From a bacterium (GTDB lineage Bacteria; Armatimonadota; Zipacnadia; Zipacnadales; UBA11051): DNA of 43,277 nt. The translations under genes and the position numbers were made by a program. This document shows, piece by piece, positions 9,684 through 18,383 of this stretch. Each line of letters opens with the position of its first letter. The stretch's first letter is position 1. Location of the stretch: positions 1 to 43,277 of the forward strand of contig JAJFUB010000059.1 of the NCBI GenBank assembly GCA_021372615.1, written 5' to 3'. Under the pieces are notes generated by a model that saw nothing but the letters and a program-made list of their open reading frames with translations, did not search any database and had not been told where the DNA came from.

Positions 9684-10838
9684 TTACCCCGGGTAGGCTT
9701 CCCCGGTGACCCGCGATGCGACCCATTCCCAGTATGCCCGCAAGAACCCGTACCAATCGCTGTCAGCGGCGAACGTCAGCCGCTCGTAGGCGGGTGGGAC
9801 CGCCTCCACGGTGCGCGGGAAGTAGATACCCACGCCGCTGAGGCTCTCCACTGTCGGGGTCACGCCCGACCAGCGCCCGATGATGCTTGACTTCACGGCT
9901 TCCTGCAGTCTCACGGCGCCGGCCTGCAGGCTCTCATCGGGCGCGTGCCGCGCCAGTCCCGCGGCAAACTCACCCAGATCGCACAACTCCTGGCGACGCC
10001 CCCACGTGTGCGCCTGGCTACGGGCCAGGGTGACTACATGCCCATCCCGTGCCATCTGTGCGCGCCACTGGGCAGCCACACCCCGCAACTCCTCCACAAC
10101 CGCCGTCAGCCTCGATGTCTCCAGGGACACCAGCGCCGCCTCGCGGCTGCCCCCTGTCATCCCCAGCCGTGCCGCCTCAGCCGCCACCGCCCGGGGCCCG
10201 TCGTGCCCGCGTCTGCTCAGGGCCTCATCCCACCTCAGGCCGGGGCTATACACGAGCCCTGGCGCGGCCGAGATGTACCGCGCGCACTGCCGCAAGTCCC
10301 ACAACTTCTCAAGGGCGCCGCTGAAACACATGTCCAGTCCCAGCACATCCAGCGGCTGCCCGCGCTCCTGCACACTGGCCGCCAGTGTCTTCCCCAGCTC
10401 GCCGCTGTCCATCCCCAGGCCCTGGTCGCCGTCCAGAACTCCCCCGCCATGCTTCACGATAAGGAGCATGGCGTACCGCGCGGGATGCAGACGGAGAGCG
10501 GTCGTTGCCGCTCGCCCGATCGCCTCCGCCGCCCCGTCGGTGGCGCGTCGCCCGCCCTCACGCCAGCCCTGCTTGTCAAGCATCAGGAGGCGGCTCGTCA
10601 CTCGTCCCGGGCGCCCCGCCTCATCCTCCAGCCGCAGCACCGCCAACGGCACACCCGACCGACGACACACGACCGCCATACGGTGCTGATACCCATCCGC
10701 CGCCACCGTCAACCCGCCCCGTGTGTCCAGGCAGACCAGCACCGTCCATTGTGGCTGCGCCTCGGCGCCGGAGGGAGACACCCCCGCGGCCACCGAGGCT
10801 AACAGCGCCAGGCCCCAGCAAAGTACACGTACGGCGAT
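9684..10838 (-). CDS. clostripain-family (C11) cysteine protease, probable non-canonical ATC start
   Basis: The C11 dyad is visible as His in LLIVKHGGG and Cys in LDMCFSGALE, in the expected order and spacing. The protein is 369 residues if it starts at the GTG at 10793, but that start cuts into the hydrophobic core of an evident signal peptide. Read from an ATC at 10838, the N-terminus (MAVRVLCWGLALLASVAAG) is a textbook signal, giving 384 residues. The ATC shares one base with the TAA stop of the upstream gene (TAATC), and AGGAG sits 9 bases before it, the geometry of a coupled TAATG junction. No ATG, GTG or TTG occurs in frame between the upstream in-frame TGA and 10793. Clostripain relatives cleave after Arg. 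Its place between surface-protein genes suggests protein maturation, perhaps a sortase-like role (inference). Confidence 0.75.
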   Translation of the reverse strand: MAVRVLCWGLALLASVAAGVSPSGAEAQPQWTVLVCLDTRGGLTVAADGYQHRMAVVCRRSGVPLAVLRLEDEAGRPGRVTSRLLMLDKQGWREGGRRATDGAAEAIGRAATTALRLHPARYAMLLIVKHGGGVLDGDQGLGMDSGELGKTLAASVQERGQPLDVLGLDMCFSGALEKLWDLRQCARYISAAPGLVYSPGLRWDEALSRRGHDGPRAVAAEAARLGMTGGSREAALVSLETSRLTAVVEELRGVAAQWRAQMARDGHVVTLARSQAHTWGRRQELCDLGEFAAGLARHAPDESLQAGAVRLQEAVKSSIIGRWSGVTPTVESLSGVGIYFPRTVEAVPPAYERLTFAADSDWYGFLRAYWEWVASRVTGEAYPG

Positions 10839-12766
10839 TAGCGCTTTCTCCTGTCACTACCCCACCACGACGGGTGGCGCGACGGCACCTTGATCGTCCC
10901 GGACCCGGAGGACTTCGTCGTGGCACCCGATCCCTTGGCGCCGTTGGTGGTCCTCACGGCATCCGGCTCGGTCGGCGGGGTCTCCGCGGTCGTGAAGCTG
11001 CGCATGCTGCTATACAGCCACTGCCGCACACCCGTCAGCAGGCTCAGCGGCATGATCGGGTCGCTCGACTGGTGCGCGCCGACCCGCCACCAGTAGGTCG
11101 TGGTTCCCTCGAAGTCCTTGATGTCTGCGCTGAGGATGGTCGAGCCCGTGTCGCGCACCAGGGTGCTCTGGTACAGCGGGGTGCCGACACCGCTGGCGTC
11201 GTCACTGCCGAACACCTGCACACGGTACTCGTTGGCGCCCTCCGACGGCTTCCACGCGAAGGTGACCTTGTCGGTCGGCTGGCTACTCGAGCCATTCGCC
11301 GGGGTCGAGAGTATCGGCGACGTGAAGAAGGTGACCGGGCCGCCCGTGTTGCTCGGCTCGCTCAGGATGCTGTCATCCGGATCGGTCTCAATGTCGGGCT
11401 CGGTCAACTCCTGCGACGTGTCGGCTGCGGGCGGGTTATAGCCCGGGTCTGTCAGTGGCTCGATGACCCGCTGGACACGGTAGTAGTATGCCGTACCCTC
11501 CTCCAGCGCCTCGTCGTTGTAGGACACCGTGACGCTGCCGTCGGTCTCATCATCGTCCTCAGGGTACGTAAATGTGATCTCGTAGTCCTCGACCACCCGC
11601 GTCTCGAAGGGTTCGTCATCCCACGAAGTCAGGTTGGTGGCCTTGATGGCCTCAACCAGGTTCGCCGCGATACACGAGAAGCCGGCACTCATGGCTCGGA
11701 AAATCAGCCAGCCATGCGTCTTGGCCTTCGAGGTGCTGTTGGTGCTGATCGTCAGCCGCACCGAGGGGTCGTCGCCCGGGGTTCTCTGCACCAGGCCGCA
11801 CTTGACGTTGGAGCCGCTGGCCGTCGTCGGTCCGGTCGCCACGGCGACCAGGCCCAACAGCAGCAGTGCGGCCGCGACCAACTGCACCCCCGACTTGATC
11901 TTCTTCTCCCGCGCTACCGCCTGCTGCGCGGATACCGGCTTGTAGATGCGGTACAGACGGTCGCCGGTGCTCGGCGCCGCCCCCTCCACCGTCCGCGCCA
12001 CCGCCATGTCGGACTCGATGTCCGTCAGGCGAATGATGCCGATACGGCGCATGATGACCTGCTCGACATCCGGCTGCCACGTCGGCCGCATCACCAGCAA
12101 CTCGCTGCCGACCAATAGCCCGTCGTCCGTACCCAGGTTGATGTTCACGGTCCCCTGGTCGTCCACCAACTGCACCGTCCCCCGGCGCACCGTGCTGCTG
12201 AGCATCTTGCCCACGGCGTCCTCGGCCGCCGCGCGTAGCGCCTCATGCGTCACTGCCGCCACATCACCGGTGAAGCCCGGCACCGTCTTCGTCTCGATGG
12301 ATGAGTTCGCACCATCCAGGTACTCGCCGATGCCTACATCCAGCAGCATCAGGTGCAAGCTTGCGCGGGCCCGTCCGCTCTTGGCGTCTACGGCTAGCGA
12401 GGACAAAGTGCCGACCAGCACCTTGTCAGCATGCAGCCGCTGCCCAAGACGCGCCTGCTCGGCGGTGGACAGCGGCGGGGTCAGGCGGAGCGCCGCCAGT
12501 TCCCGCTCCAGGTCAGTCGTCGAGATGACGACGTATTCCTTGGAGTCTTCCAGGGCGAGAGCCGCCGCCGCCGTCGCCTCACGCATCAGCGCTGTGCCCG
12601 CGCGTCCCGTCCCATCCTGGAACGGTACCACGGCCACGGCAGGGACGTTCTGCCCGGCCGTCTGCGCTTGCGCCGGCATCAGGAAGAAGCTCTGCGGGGC
12701 GAGCATCACCGTCACCAGAATGTACGATATCGCTCGGCTCACCGTGTTCCGACGTAGCTGCTGCAT
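10838..12766 (-). CDS. exported TolB/FlgT-like protein with hydrophobic segment and C-terminal FnIII-like region
   Basis: 642 residues from an ATG preceded by GGAGGGAG. The signal peptide (ISYILVTVMLAPQSFFLMPAQAQ) leads to a TolB-N/CsgG-like alpha/beta domain (about 40-185; VAVVPFQDGTGRAG). A FlgT-C-like domain follows (about 205-285; GTVNINLGTDDGLLVGSELLVM, ending GDRLYRIYKP). After AREKKIKSG comes a hydrophobic segment (about 307-325), then a long region with FnIII-like repeats (AYYYRVQRVIEPL; NEYRVQVFGSDD; TYWWRVGAHQ). The C-terminus is Ser/Lys/Arg-rich (...GSDRRKR). FlgT-type domains are known from flagellar outer-membrane collars, but no flagellar genes are nearby. It is translationally coupled to the C11 protease downstream. 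It shares its architecture with the protein at 2182-3249. Confidence 0.65.
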   Translation of the reverse strand: MQQLRRNTVSRAISYILVTVMLAPQSFFLMPAQAQTAGQNVPAVAVVPFQDGTGRAGTALMREATAAAALALEDSKEYVVISTTDLERELAALRLTPPLSTAEQARLGQRLHADKVLVGTLSSLAVDAKSGRARASLHLMLLDVGIGEYLDGANSSIETKTVPGFTGDVAAVTHEALRAAAEDAVGKMLSSTVRRGTVQLVDDQGTVNINLGTDDGLLVGSELLVMRPTWQPDVEQVIMRRIGIIRLTDIESDMAVARTVEGAAPSTGDRLYRIYKPVSAQQAVAREKKIKSGVQLVAAALLLLGLVAVATGPTTASGSNVKCGLVQRTPGDDPSVRLTISTNSTSKAKTHGWLIFRAMSAGFSCIAANLVEAIKATNLTSWDDEPFETRVVEDYEITFTYPEDDDETDGSVTVSYNDEALEEGTAYYYRVQRVIEPLTDPGYNPPAADTSQELTEPDIETDPDDSILSEPSNTGGPVTFFTSPILSTPANGSSSQPTDKVTFAWKPSEGANEYRVQVFGSDDASGVGTPLYQSTLVRDTGSTILSADIKDFEGTTTYWWRVGAHQSSDPIMPLSLLTGVRQWLYSSMRSFTTAETPPTEPDAVRTTNGAKGSGATTKSSGSGTIKVPSRHPSWWGSDRRKR

Positions 12767-12831
12767 TGGGGCTGCTCTCCCTCCGACAGATCTCGTGCGC
12801 CTAGGCGCTGGCTGTGCGGCTGCACGGCCGC

Positions 12832-12861
12832 AGTATAGCACAGACTCTTGCGGGGCCGCAA
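12832..12861 (-). promoter_or_regulatory. sigma70-like promoter for the TolB-like/C11/S8 gene run
   Basis: On the minus strand, TTGCGG (12861-12856) and TATACT (12837-12832) are separated by 18 bases, about 65 bases before the ATG at 12766. The -35 box lies inside a small palindrome (TTGCGG-CC-CCGCAA) that could also act as a structure at the end of the upstream transcript. Confidence 0.4.
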
Positions 12862-12896
12862 AGCTCTGACGCCCGCCGAGTCCAAAGGTCCCGAAG

Positions 12897-15800
12897 CTAC
12901 CGGCTCTGTATGCTCAAGGGCAAGACTGCCCGGCACTCCTGCCCGCTCTCGGTGCGGGCGGTCACCGTCACCAGATACCGCCCGGACGGCACGCGCAGGC
13001 CCCGCTTGTCCCGGCCATCCCACAGCAGCGTGTTGACCCCGGCGGTCTGCGCTGCCGCAGTCGTGATCTGCCGGATCTGGCGCCCCGCGATGTTCGTGAT
13101 GTTCGCCTCCACGCTGGCCGGGCGCGACAGCGTGTAGCTGATCGCTACGCCGGCCGACGTCTGAGCCGCGACCTGCGGGCTGATCGTCAGTTGCCCCACT
13201 CCGGCGGCCGACACCGTCAGGGTCAGCTTCCGCGGCTGGTTCGAGGCCTCAAACACGAAGCCCGTGCTCGTCCGCATGTACACCCGACGCCCCGTCAGCG
13301 TATCGGTCAGCACGGGTCGCACCGTGTTCGGCAGGGACGACAAGTCATCCCAGGTCAGGGCCACGCGCGCGCCCACCTGATTGGTGTACACCGTCAGGTC
13401 CCAGGTCGAGGAGATGCCGGACGGACGCACGTCCACTGCATAGTCACCGGGGTTCTTCGTCCAGTCCCGGTTGTCAATGGCCGTGTACACGTACGGTCCC
13501 ATTGTCGGTGCCGGCGGCTTGAACTCGTCGAGAGCGAAGTCACAGCCGTCAGTCGCCCCGCTCGCCCACCCGAGATAGGTGGCCGTGTCCTGCATCTCGC
13601 CCACCTTGGTCTTCAGGCGCAGCAGCCACCCGCTGGACACCTCGGGCGTCGTCTGCGCGACCTTGGTCCCGGCCGCGAGGGCTCCCGACGACTCGCTGAG
13701 GATCAGCGAGCACGGCGCGTTCGTCTTCAGCCAGTAGCCCGTGTACGGTGACAGCACGCCGACCGTCTGGTAGCCGCCCAGCACATACACATACAGCGAG
13801 GACCCGACGATACCCTCGGACAGGGCCTGCTGCAGCGTGTAGGTCGTCCCGCCTTCCTTGACCTTCGCTGTGTAGATGTCAATCTGCTTCTGGTACGGGC
13901 AGCCGATGAGGTTCCAACCCGAGTCCAGCGGGAGAGTTACCGGATCTTCCGCCGCCAGCCCCTCCTGCGACAACTCCGCCTTGGCGCTCAGGTTCATCCA
14001 GTAGCCCGTGCCGATGCGGAAGTGGTCGGCCGGAGCCTCCGGGTACATCGCGTAGCTCTGCAGTCCGGTCTGCCACGTCGCCATCTTCCACGTGCTGCTC
14101 GTGAGGCCCAGCAGGTCCTGCGGGTCCTCGCCGCTGTAGTCCCACGGGAACGACACGAGCTGCAGGCCCGTCGGGAACGTGTGCAGGCTGTCCATGGCGA
14201 AGTTGACGCCCGTTGCCGTCACGCCGCTCTCGATCTGCACCGTGCGTGAAGCCGGCGTCGGGGTGAACCCGCTGGCCTCGGCCGTAACCGTGACCGTTCC
14301 GGTGTCCACGTCGGCGATCTCGTAGTTGTACTGGACACCGCTGATGGTCTTCACGACGCTGCCACTGGTGGTTGTGGACGCGATCTCCTCTTCGCCGAAG
14401 AACACGTGGATGGTCACACCGCTGACGAACGACCCGCTGCCGGAGGTGACGACCCGCCCGACGATGCTCCCGCCCGGCTGCGGCTGCAGCGCGAAGGCCA
14501 ACGTCTCGGTGGCCGCCGGCGCGATCGTGACGGTCTGCGACGCCGAAGCCTGGTAGCCGGACGCCGAGGCCGTGACCGTGTAGGTGCCCGGCGCCAGGTC
14601 CTGGCTGGCGAACCCGGCGTCGTCGGTGTAGATCGTCGTGGTCTCGCTGGCCGCGCTCACAATCGCCACGGCGGCATTGCGGATCTTGTCCGTGGTCTCG
14701 GCGTCGGTGACAGTCACTTCGAGCTTGCCATCGGCGGCATCGAGCTGGAAATCAGCCGTCGTCGTATCACCCGCGTTGACCGTGACATCCTGGCTCTTCT
14801 TGCCATACAGAATGGCCGTGCCATCGGCAGTGACAACGTAGTTGCCCTCGGGTATCGAGCCCAGCGTGTAGCTGCCATCCGCACCGGTCTTGACCGAAGA
14901 CGGCAGCGTCGGCACGGTCCCGGTGTAGTCATCCGGCACGGCGATGGCCACCGTGACACCGGCGAGCGGGTCGCCGGTGGCGGCCGAAGTCACCTTCCCG
15001 GTGACAGCCCCCGGCTGCGCGCGCTTGGTGGTGAAGTCCACGGTCCTGGGAATCTGGCCACCGTGGACGTACTGTGCGTCATGGTGGTCAATCTCATACC
15101 CCGGTCGCGTGGCCTCCAGCACATAGTGCCCCGGCGCCAGGCCCTGCATGATGTACGTGCCATCCGTCTGGCAGCGCACTGCGTATACGACCTCGCCGTT
15201 GTCCAGCGCCGACACGATCGGCGCCGGGTCGTTGATGGGCTGCCCGCCATCGCTGATGGACAGAACCTTCCCCTGGAAGCCGCCCGTCCGCGCCCAGCAC
15301 AGCGCGTTGTGCATCAGGTGGCTGCGCGCGTTGCGGCAGTGCGCGCCCGTGACTTGCGAGCTGGTGTGGTACCCCCGGTTGAACTGCTCGAACCCCGCCG
15401 AGAGGTACACCACCGTACCGCCATTGATGCTCGCGTCGGCATACCGTACGCCTACCGTGAGGCCGTTGAAGTTGCTGGTGTTGTTGCCCGCCGTGGCGCC
15501 ATATATCTTGATCGAGCCATTCGCCTCGATGGCATCGGGCCGCATGGACCAGTCCGAGCAGTCGTGGAAGTCCGACTGCGGCGTCCCCGACGGCGGCGGC
15601 ATGAAGTTCCAGGAACTGTTGATGGGTATGGGGTCATCGCAGGAGGCGAGCCAGTTACCCAGCTCCTCCAGGTCGCCGGCATGGCCCCCGGCGGCGCCCC
15701 AGGCGTCCTGGGCCACCACGTCATTGGCGAGGCCGGTCAGCCCGAACCCCAGTGAGGTGTTCTGAATGCGCCACGTCTTCCCCAGGAAGTTCAGCCACAG

Positions 15801-17960
15801 GCTGACGTTGCCGCTGATGTTGTCCGAGACGAAGTTGGCCCGGAGCGTGTTGGCCAGGAAGGTGTTGGTGCGTGTGCCGTTCATCGTGAGCGCCCACGCC
15901 AGGTCCTCGCCGCAGATAAACAGACGCCCCCCGCGTTGCACGAACGAGGCCACGGCCGCCTGCGTTGAGGCGTCCATGATGCCCCCGTCAGCGATCCAGA
16001 CGTCGCCGGTGTGCGGGGTGGCCCACACGACGGCGCGGTCCGCCACCGGCACGGCGCGATCCGCCGTCACGCCCAGGCTGCCCTCTTCGTCGAGCTTGGC
16101 GGGGTCGAGTTGGTACTCGATCGTCGGCAGGTAGTACTGGTAGACGCTCGCGGGCACCGCCCCCCGGCACAGGATGCGCCAGGTGTCATATTCACAGTTG
16201 GCGTAGCAGTCACTGATGGTGTCGTAGTCAATCATGCCCGCCATCGTCGGGTACGTGCTGGGGTTGTACGTGTAGTAGCTCTCTACCGGGTACGCGGCGC
16301 AGTAGTCGTTGTTCCAGCCCAACAGGGCCAGGAAGCTCTGCCCCTCGCAGTAGTCGTCCACGAACAGGATGTTATGCGTGGGCGAGAACATGTGCGTTGA
16401 GAAGCCGTAGACATCGTCGTAGGTCAGCGAGTTGCCGGAGTCATCCGTCACCATGATGTCAATGATGTAGTCTTTGCCACCCGCGACCGCCTCGGTCGTC
16501 CACGTGCCCTCGAACGTTCCGTCCCCGTTGTCGTCAAACAACTCGCACTGCCCCACCCGCGTGCAGTCGGTCTCCAGCCAGCGCTCGCCGTCGTTGTAGT
16601 TGACGTCGAAGGACTCGTCCGACGTGACCAGGTATTCCTTCTGGTCCGGGTCCTTGATGTACGCCATGACCTGCTGGATGTTGCTGGCCTTGTCGTAGAC
16701 CGGCACGGAGATGGTCACATCATCGCCGGCCGCCGCCAGACGGTTCACTACCGTCGGCAGCGCGGTCAGCAGCGGCGGAACCTGATCGTCCTGCTGCATC
16801 GCCCAGATGTCCGATGAGCCAGCCCGCGTGGAGGTGAAGCAGATGCGCATCGGCGTGGAGTCGATCTCCAGCGTCCACGTCGGATCGGTGTCGTCTGCGG
16901 TATCTTGATTGCCCGGCGCGGTGTTGGAGACGAGCGTCGTGGCGGCCCCGTTGGCTTCGCCCGCCTGGCCCATCGTCCAGATGTTGAAGTCCGGGGTAGT
17001 GTCGTTCCCGTCAACCGGGCGGTCGGAGGCGAAGGCGATCTCCGTGCTGTTCTGGCGCCACGCTGGTTGCTTGTCGTTGACCGTCGCCTGCTCATCGCCA
17101 TCGCTGAGCTGCTCGACGTCGGCGGCGTCAGGCGTGACGCTGTAGATGCGGCTGATGCCCGCGTTCTCACGCGTGAAGGCGATGACCTTGCCGTCCGTAG
17201 ACCAGGCCGGATCGCTGTCGTTGGTTGCTCCGGGAGTGAGTTGCACCGGGTCGGCGGCGCCGGTGGAGATGATCTTGTAGATGTCCCAGTTCCCGTTCAC
17301 ATCGCTCTGGAACGCGATGTAGTTGCTGTCGGGAGACCAGGTGGGGTGGCGCTTGTTGCCTGCGCCAGTGGTGATCTGGGTGACGATCGTGGGATCGGCG
17401 ACTTCCAGCGTGAAGATCTGCCAGACGCCGCTGACCTTGCTGGCAAAGCAGATCAGGCGGCCACCGGGATCATAGACCGGGTCCACCTGGTCGCCGGCTA
17501 TGTCCCTGATCTTGTACTGCTCGCTACCATCTGAACGCATGATCCAGATGTCGTAGTCGGGGTCGGTGGGCAGAGTCGCGTCAATCTGGCCGTTGGCGTC
17601 CGCGTCCTCCCCGTTGCTGCAGAAGACAATCCGGTTCTGCGTCGAGCCGGGAGAAGCGTTCGGGTACGCCTCGGTCGTGCCGGTGGCGCTGGGGGTGAGG
17701 TTGTCGTCCGGGTCAGGCCCCGAGGCCTGCCGGGTCGTCACCGTCTCCCGCATCATGATCGGGGGGGTGGGGAGCGTATGGCCGAAGACAGGGCGGGCCG
17801 CCGGATCGCTGGTTACCAGGCTCAGCCCGTTGACAGGCAGCAACGGTCCCACCGCGCGCTCTGAGCGCTTGGCGTACAAGGCCCCGGCGGACAGGAGGCA
17901 GAGGATGATGAGGGCGGAGAGCAGGATAGGGACCGGGGACCGAAGCTGGCCCTTCCTCAA
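12897..17960 (-). CDS. 1687-residue mosaic surface protein: PD40 propeller, carboxypeptidase-regulatory-like repeats, shared C-terminal module
   Basis: An N-terminal hydrophobic anchor or signal (SPVPILLSALIILCLLSAGALYA) is followed by TolB-like PD40 propeller repeats at about nt 17560-16790, with motifs such as DIWIMRSDGSEQ, HPTWSPDSNYIAFQSD and DPAWSTDGKVIAFTREN. A middle region has the feel of a GATase-like fold (NILFVDDYCEG; GGRLFICGEDLAWAL) but is not assigned. Four CarboxypepD_reg-like beta-sandwich repeats follow (about nt 15290-14190; FQGKVLS, VTGKVTSAATGDPLAGVTV, GKLEVTVTDAET, IVGRVVTSGSG). The shared module occupies nt 14180-12897 (GLQLVSFPW, GWNLIGCPY, GYW, YMRTSTGFVF, VPSGRYLVTVTAR, ending LSIQSR). 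I prefer the TTG at 17960, which has AAGGGAG at 8-base spacing; a GTG at 17969 is the alternative. It probably binds or senses at the surface. Confidence 0.7.
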   Translation of the reverse strand: MRKGQLRSPVPILLSALIILCLLSAGALYAKRSERAVGPLLPVNGLSLVTSDPAARPVFGHTLPTPPIMMRETVTTRQASGPDPDDNLTPSATGTTEAYPNASPGSTQNRIVFCSNGEDADANGQIDATLPTDPDYDIWIMRSDGSEQYKIRDIAGDQVDPVYDPGGRLICFASKVSGVWQIFTLEVADPTIVTQITTGAGNKRHPTWSPDSNYIAFQSDVNGNWDIYKIISTGAADPVQLTPGATNDSDPAWSTDGKVIAFTRENAGISRIYSVTPDAADVEQLSDGDEQATVNDKQPAWRQNSTEIAFASDRPVDGNDTTPDFNIWTMGQAGEANGAATTLVSNTAPGNQDTADDTDPTWTLEIDSTPMRICFTSTRAGSSDIWAMQQDDQVPPLLTALPTVVNRLAAAGDDVTISVPVYDKASNIQQVMAYIKDPDQKEYLVTSDESFDVNYNDGERWLETDCTRVGQCELFDDNGDGTFEGTWTTEAVAGGKDYIIDIMVTDDSGNSLTYDDVYGFSTHMFSPTHNILFVDDYCEGQSFLALLGWNNDYCAAYPVESYYTYNPSTYPTMAGMIDYDTISDCYANCEYDTWRILCRGAVPASVYQYYLPTIEYQLDPAKLDEEGSLGVTADRAVPVADRAVVWATPHTGDVWIADGGIMDASTQAAVASFVQRGGRLFICGEDLAWALTMNGTRTNTFLANTLRANFVSDNISGNVSLWLNFLGKTWRIQNTSLGFGLTGLANDVVAQDAWGAAGGHAGDLEELGNWLASCDDPIPINSSWNFMPPPSGTPQSDFHDCSDWSMRPDAIEANGSIKIYGATAGNNTSNFNGLTVGVRYADASINGGTVVYLSAGFEQFNRGYHTSSQVTGAHCRNARSHLMHNALCWARTGGFQGKVLSISDGGQPINDPAPIVSALDNGEVVYAVRCQTDGTYIMQGLAPGHYVLEATRPGYEIDHHDAQYVHGGQIPRTVDFTTKRAQPGAVTGKVTSAATGDPLAGVTVAIAVPDDYTGTVPTLPSSVKTGADGSYTLGSIPEGNYVVTADGTAILYGKKSQDVTVNAGDTTTADFQLDAADGKLEVTVTDAETTDKIRNAAVAIVSAASETTTIYTDDAGFASQDLAPGTYTVTASASGYQASASQTVTIAPAATETLAFALQPQPGGSIVGRVVTSGSGSFVSGVTIHVFFGEEEIASTTTSGSVVKTISGVQYNYEIADVDTGTVTVTAEASGFTPTPASRTVQIESGVTATGVNFAMDSLHTFPTGLQLVSFPWDYSGEDPQDLLGLTSSTWKMATWQTGLQSYAMYPEAPADHFRIGTGYWMNLSAKAELSQEGLAAEDPVTLPLDSGWNLIGCPYQKQIDIYTAKVKEGGTTYTLQQALSEGIVGSSLYVYVLGGYQTVGVLSPYTGYWLKTNAPCSLILSESSGALAAGTKVAQTTPEVSSGWLLRLKTKVGEMQDTATYLGWASGATDGCDFALDEFKPPAPTMGPYVYTAIDNRDWTKNPGDYAVDVRPSGISSTWDLTVYTNQVGARVALTWDDLSSLPNTVRPVLTDTLTGRRVYMRTSTGFVFEASNQPRKLTLTVSAAGVGQLTISPQVAAQTSAGVAISYTLSRPASVEANITNIAGRQIRQITTAAAQTAGVNTLLWDGRDKRGLRVPSGRYLVTVTARTESGQECRAVLPLSIQSR

Positions 17961-18190
17961 GCGAATCACTCCCTTGGCGGGTGCTGTGAAGAAGTGTTGC
18001 TGACGCCTACCGGGCACAGCGGCTGCCTTGCGCGCAGGTGGGCACCAAGGCGATGGCGTGTTCGCTCCCACGTCAGCTACCCGCGACGCGGCTCCGGAGA
18101 TAAACACCCCTCCATGGGCACACTCGCGACCACTCGCACGGGACCTCTTCCGTCCCTGCGCCGCGAGCCGAGAGCGCCCCGCTGGACAAC
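17961..18190 (-). other. long untranslated leader of the 1687-residue surface protein
   Basis: About 230 bases separate the predicted transcription start (near 18190) from the TTG at 17960. On the minus strand the leader holds several short complementary stretches, such as GGGACGGAAGAGGTCCC and a GTGTT...AACAC pair around 18105-18055. I compared it by eye with GEMM, ydaO and M-box consensus features and could not assign it. An open frame continues through it to 18230, but its composition looks non-coding (Arg/Gly/Ala/Pro-rich, no signal). Confidence 0.35.
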
Positions 18191-18197
18191 CGTTGGC

Positions 18198-18226
18198 ATT
18201 ATAACACCCGACTCCGTCTTTGACAA
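18198..18226 (-). promoter_or_regulatory. strong sigma70-type promoter
   Basis: On the minus strand, TTGTCA (18226-18221) and a perfect TATAAT (18203-18198) are separated by 17 bases in an AT-rich island within GC-rich DNA. It points at the 1687-residue surface-protein gene, giving a leader of about 230 bases. Confidence 0.7.
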
Positions 18227-18383
18227 GCACGTCAACTGGCCCTCGCCTGGACGCCCAAGCCCGTCGCGCTCATGCCTTCGTGCACCATCGGGCAGCCTCG
18301 CCGACAGGTGTTCGTCAGGCCTTCCCGGGGCGCCAGACGCCAACACAGGTCCCCCCACGGTTCGCGGAGTCTGCGCTCTGTGT

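Noticed and set aside
10505-12118. 537-codon plus-strand open frame
   Set aside because: It overlaps the C11 protease and TolB-like genes on the other strand and is Arg/Pro-rich with no motif.
14406-15755. 449-codon plus-strand open frame
   Set aside because: Complement of the carboxypeptidase-regulatory-like repeats, which have clear strand-turn motifs on the minus strand.
17961-18190. Cyclic-di-GMP or ydaO riboswitch in the long leader
   Set aside because: Some short motifs looked similar, but the conserved core elements could not be placed, so I left it unassigned.
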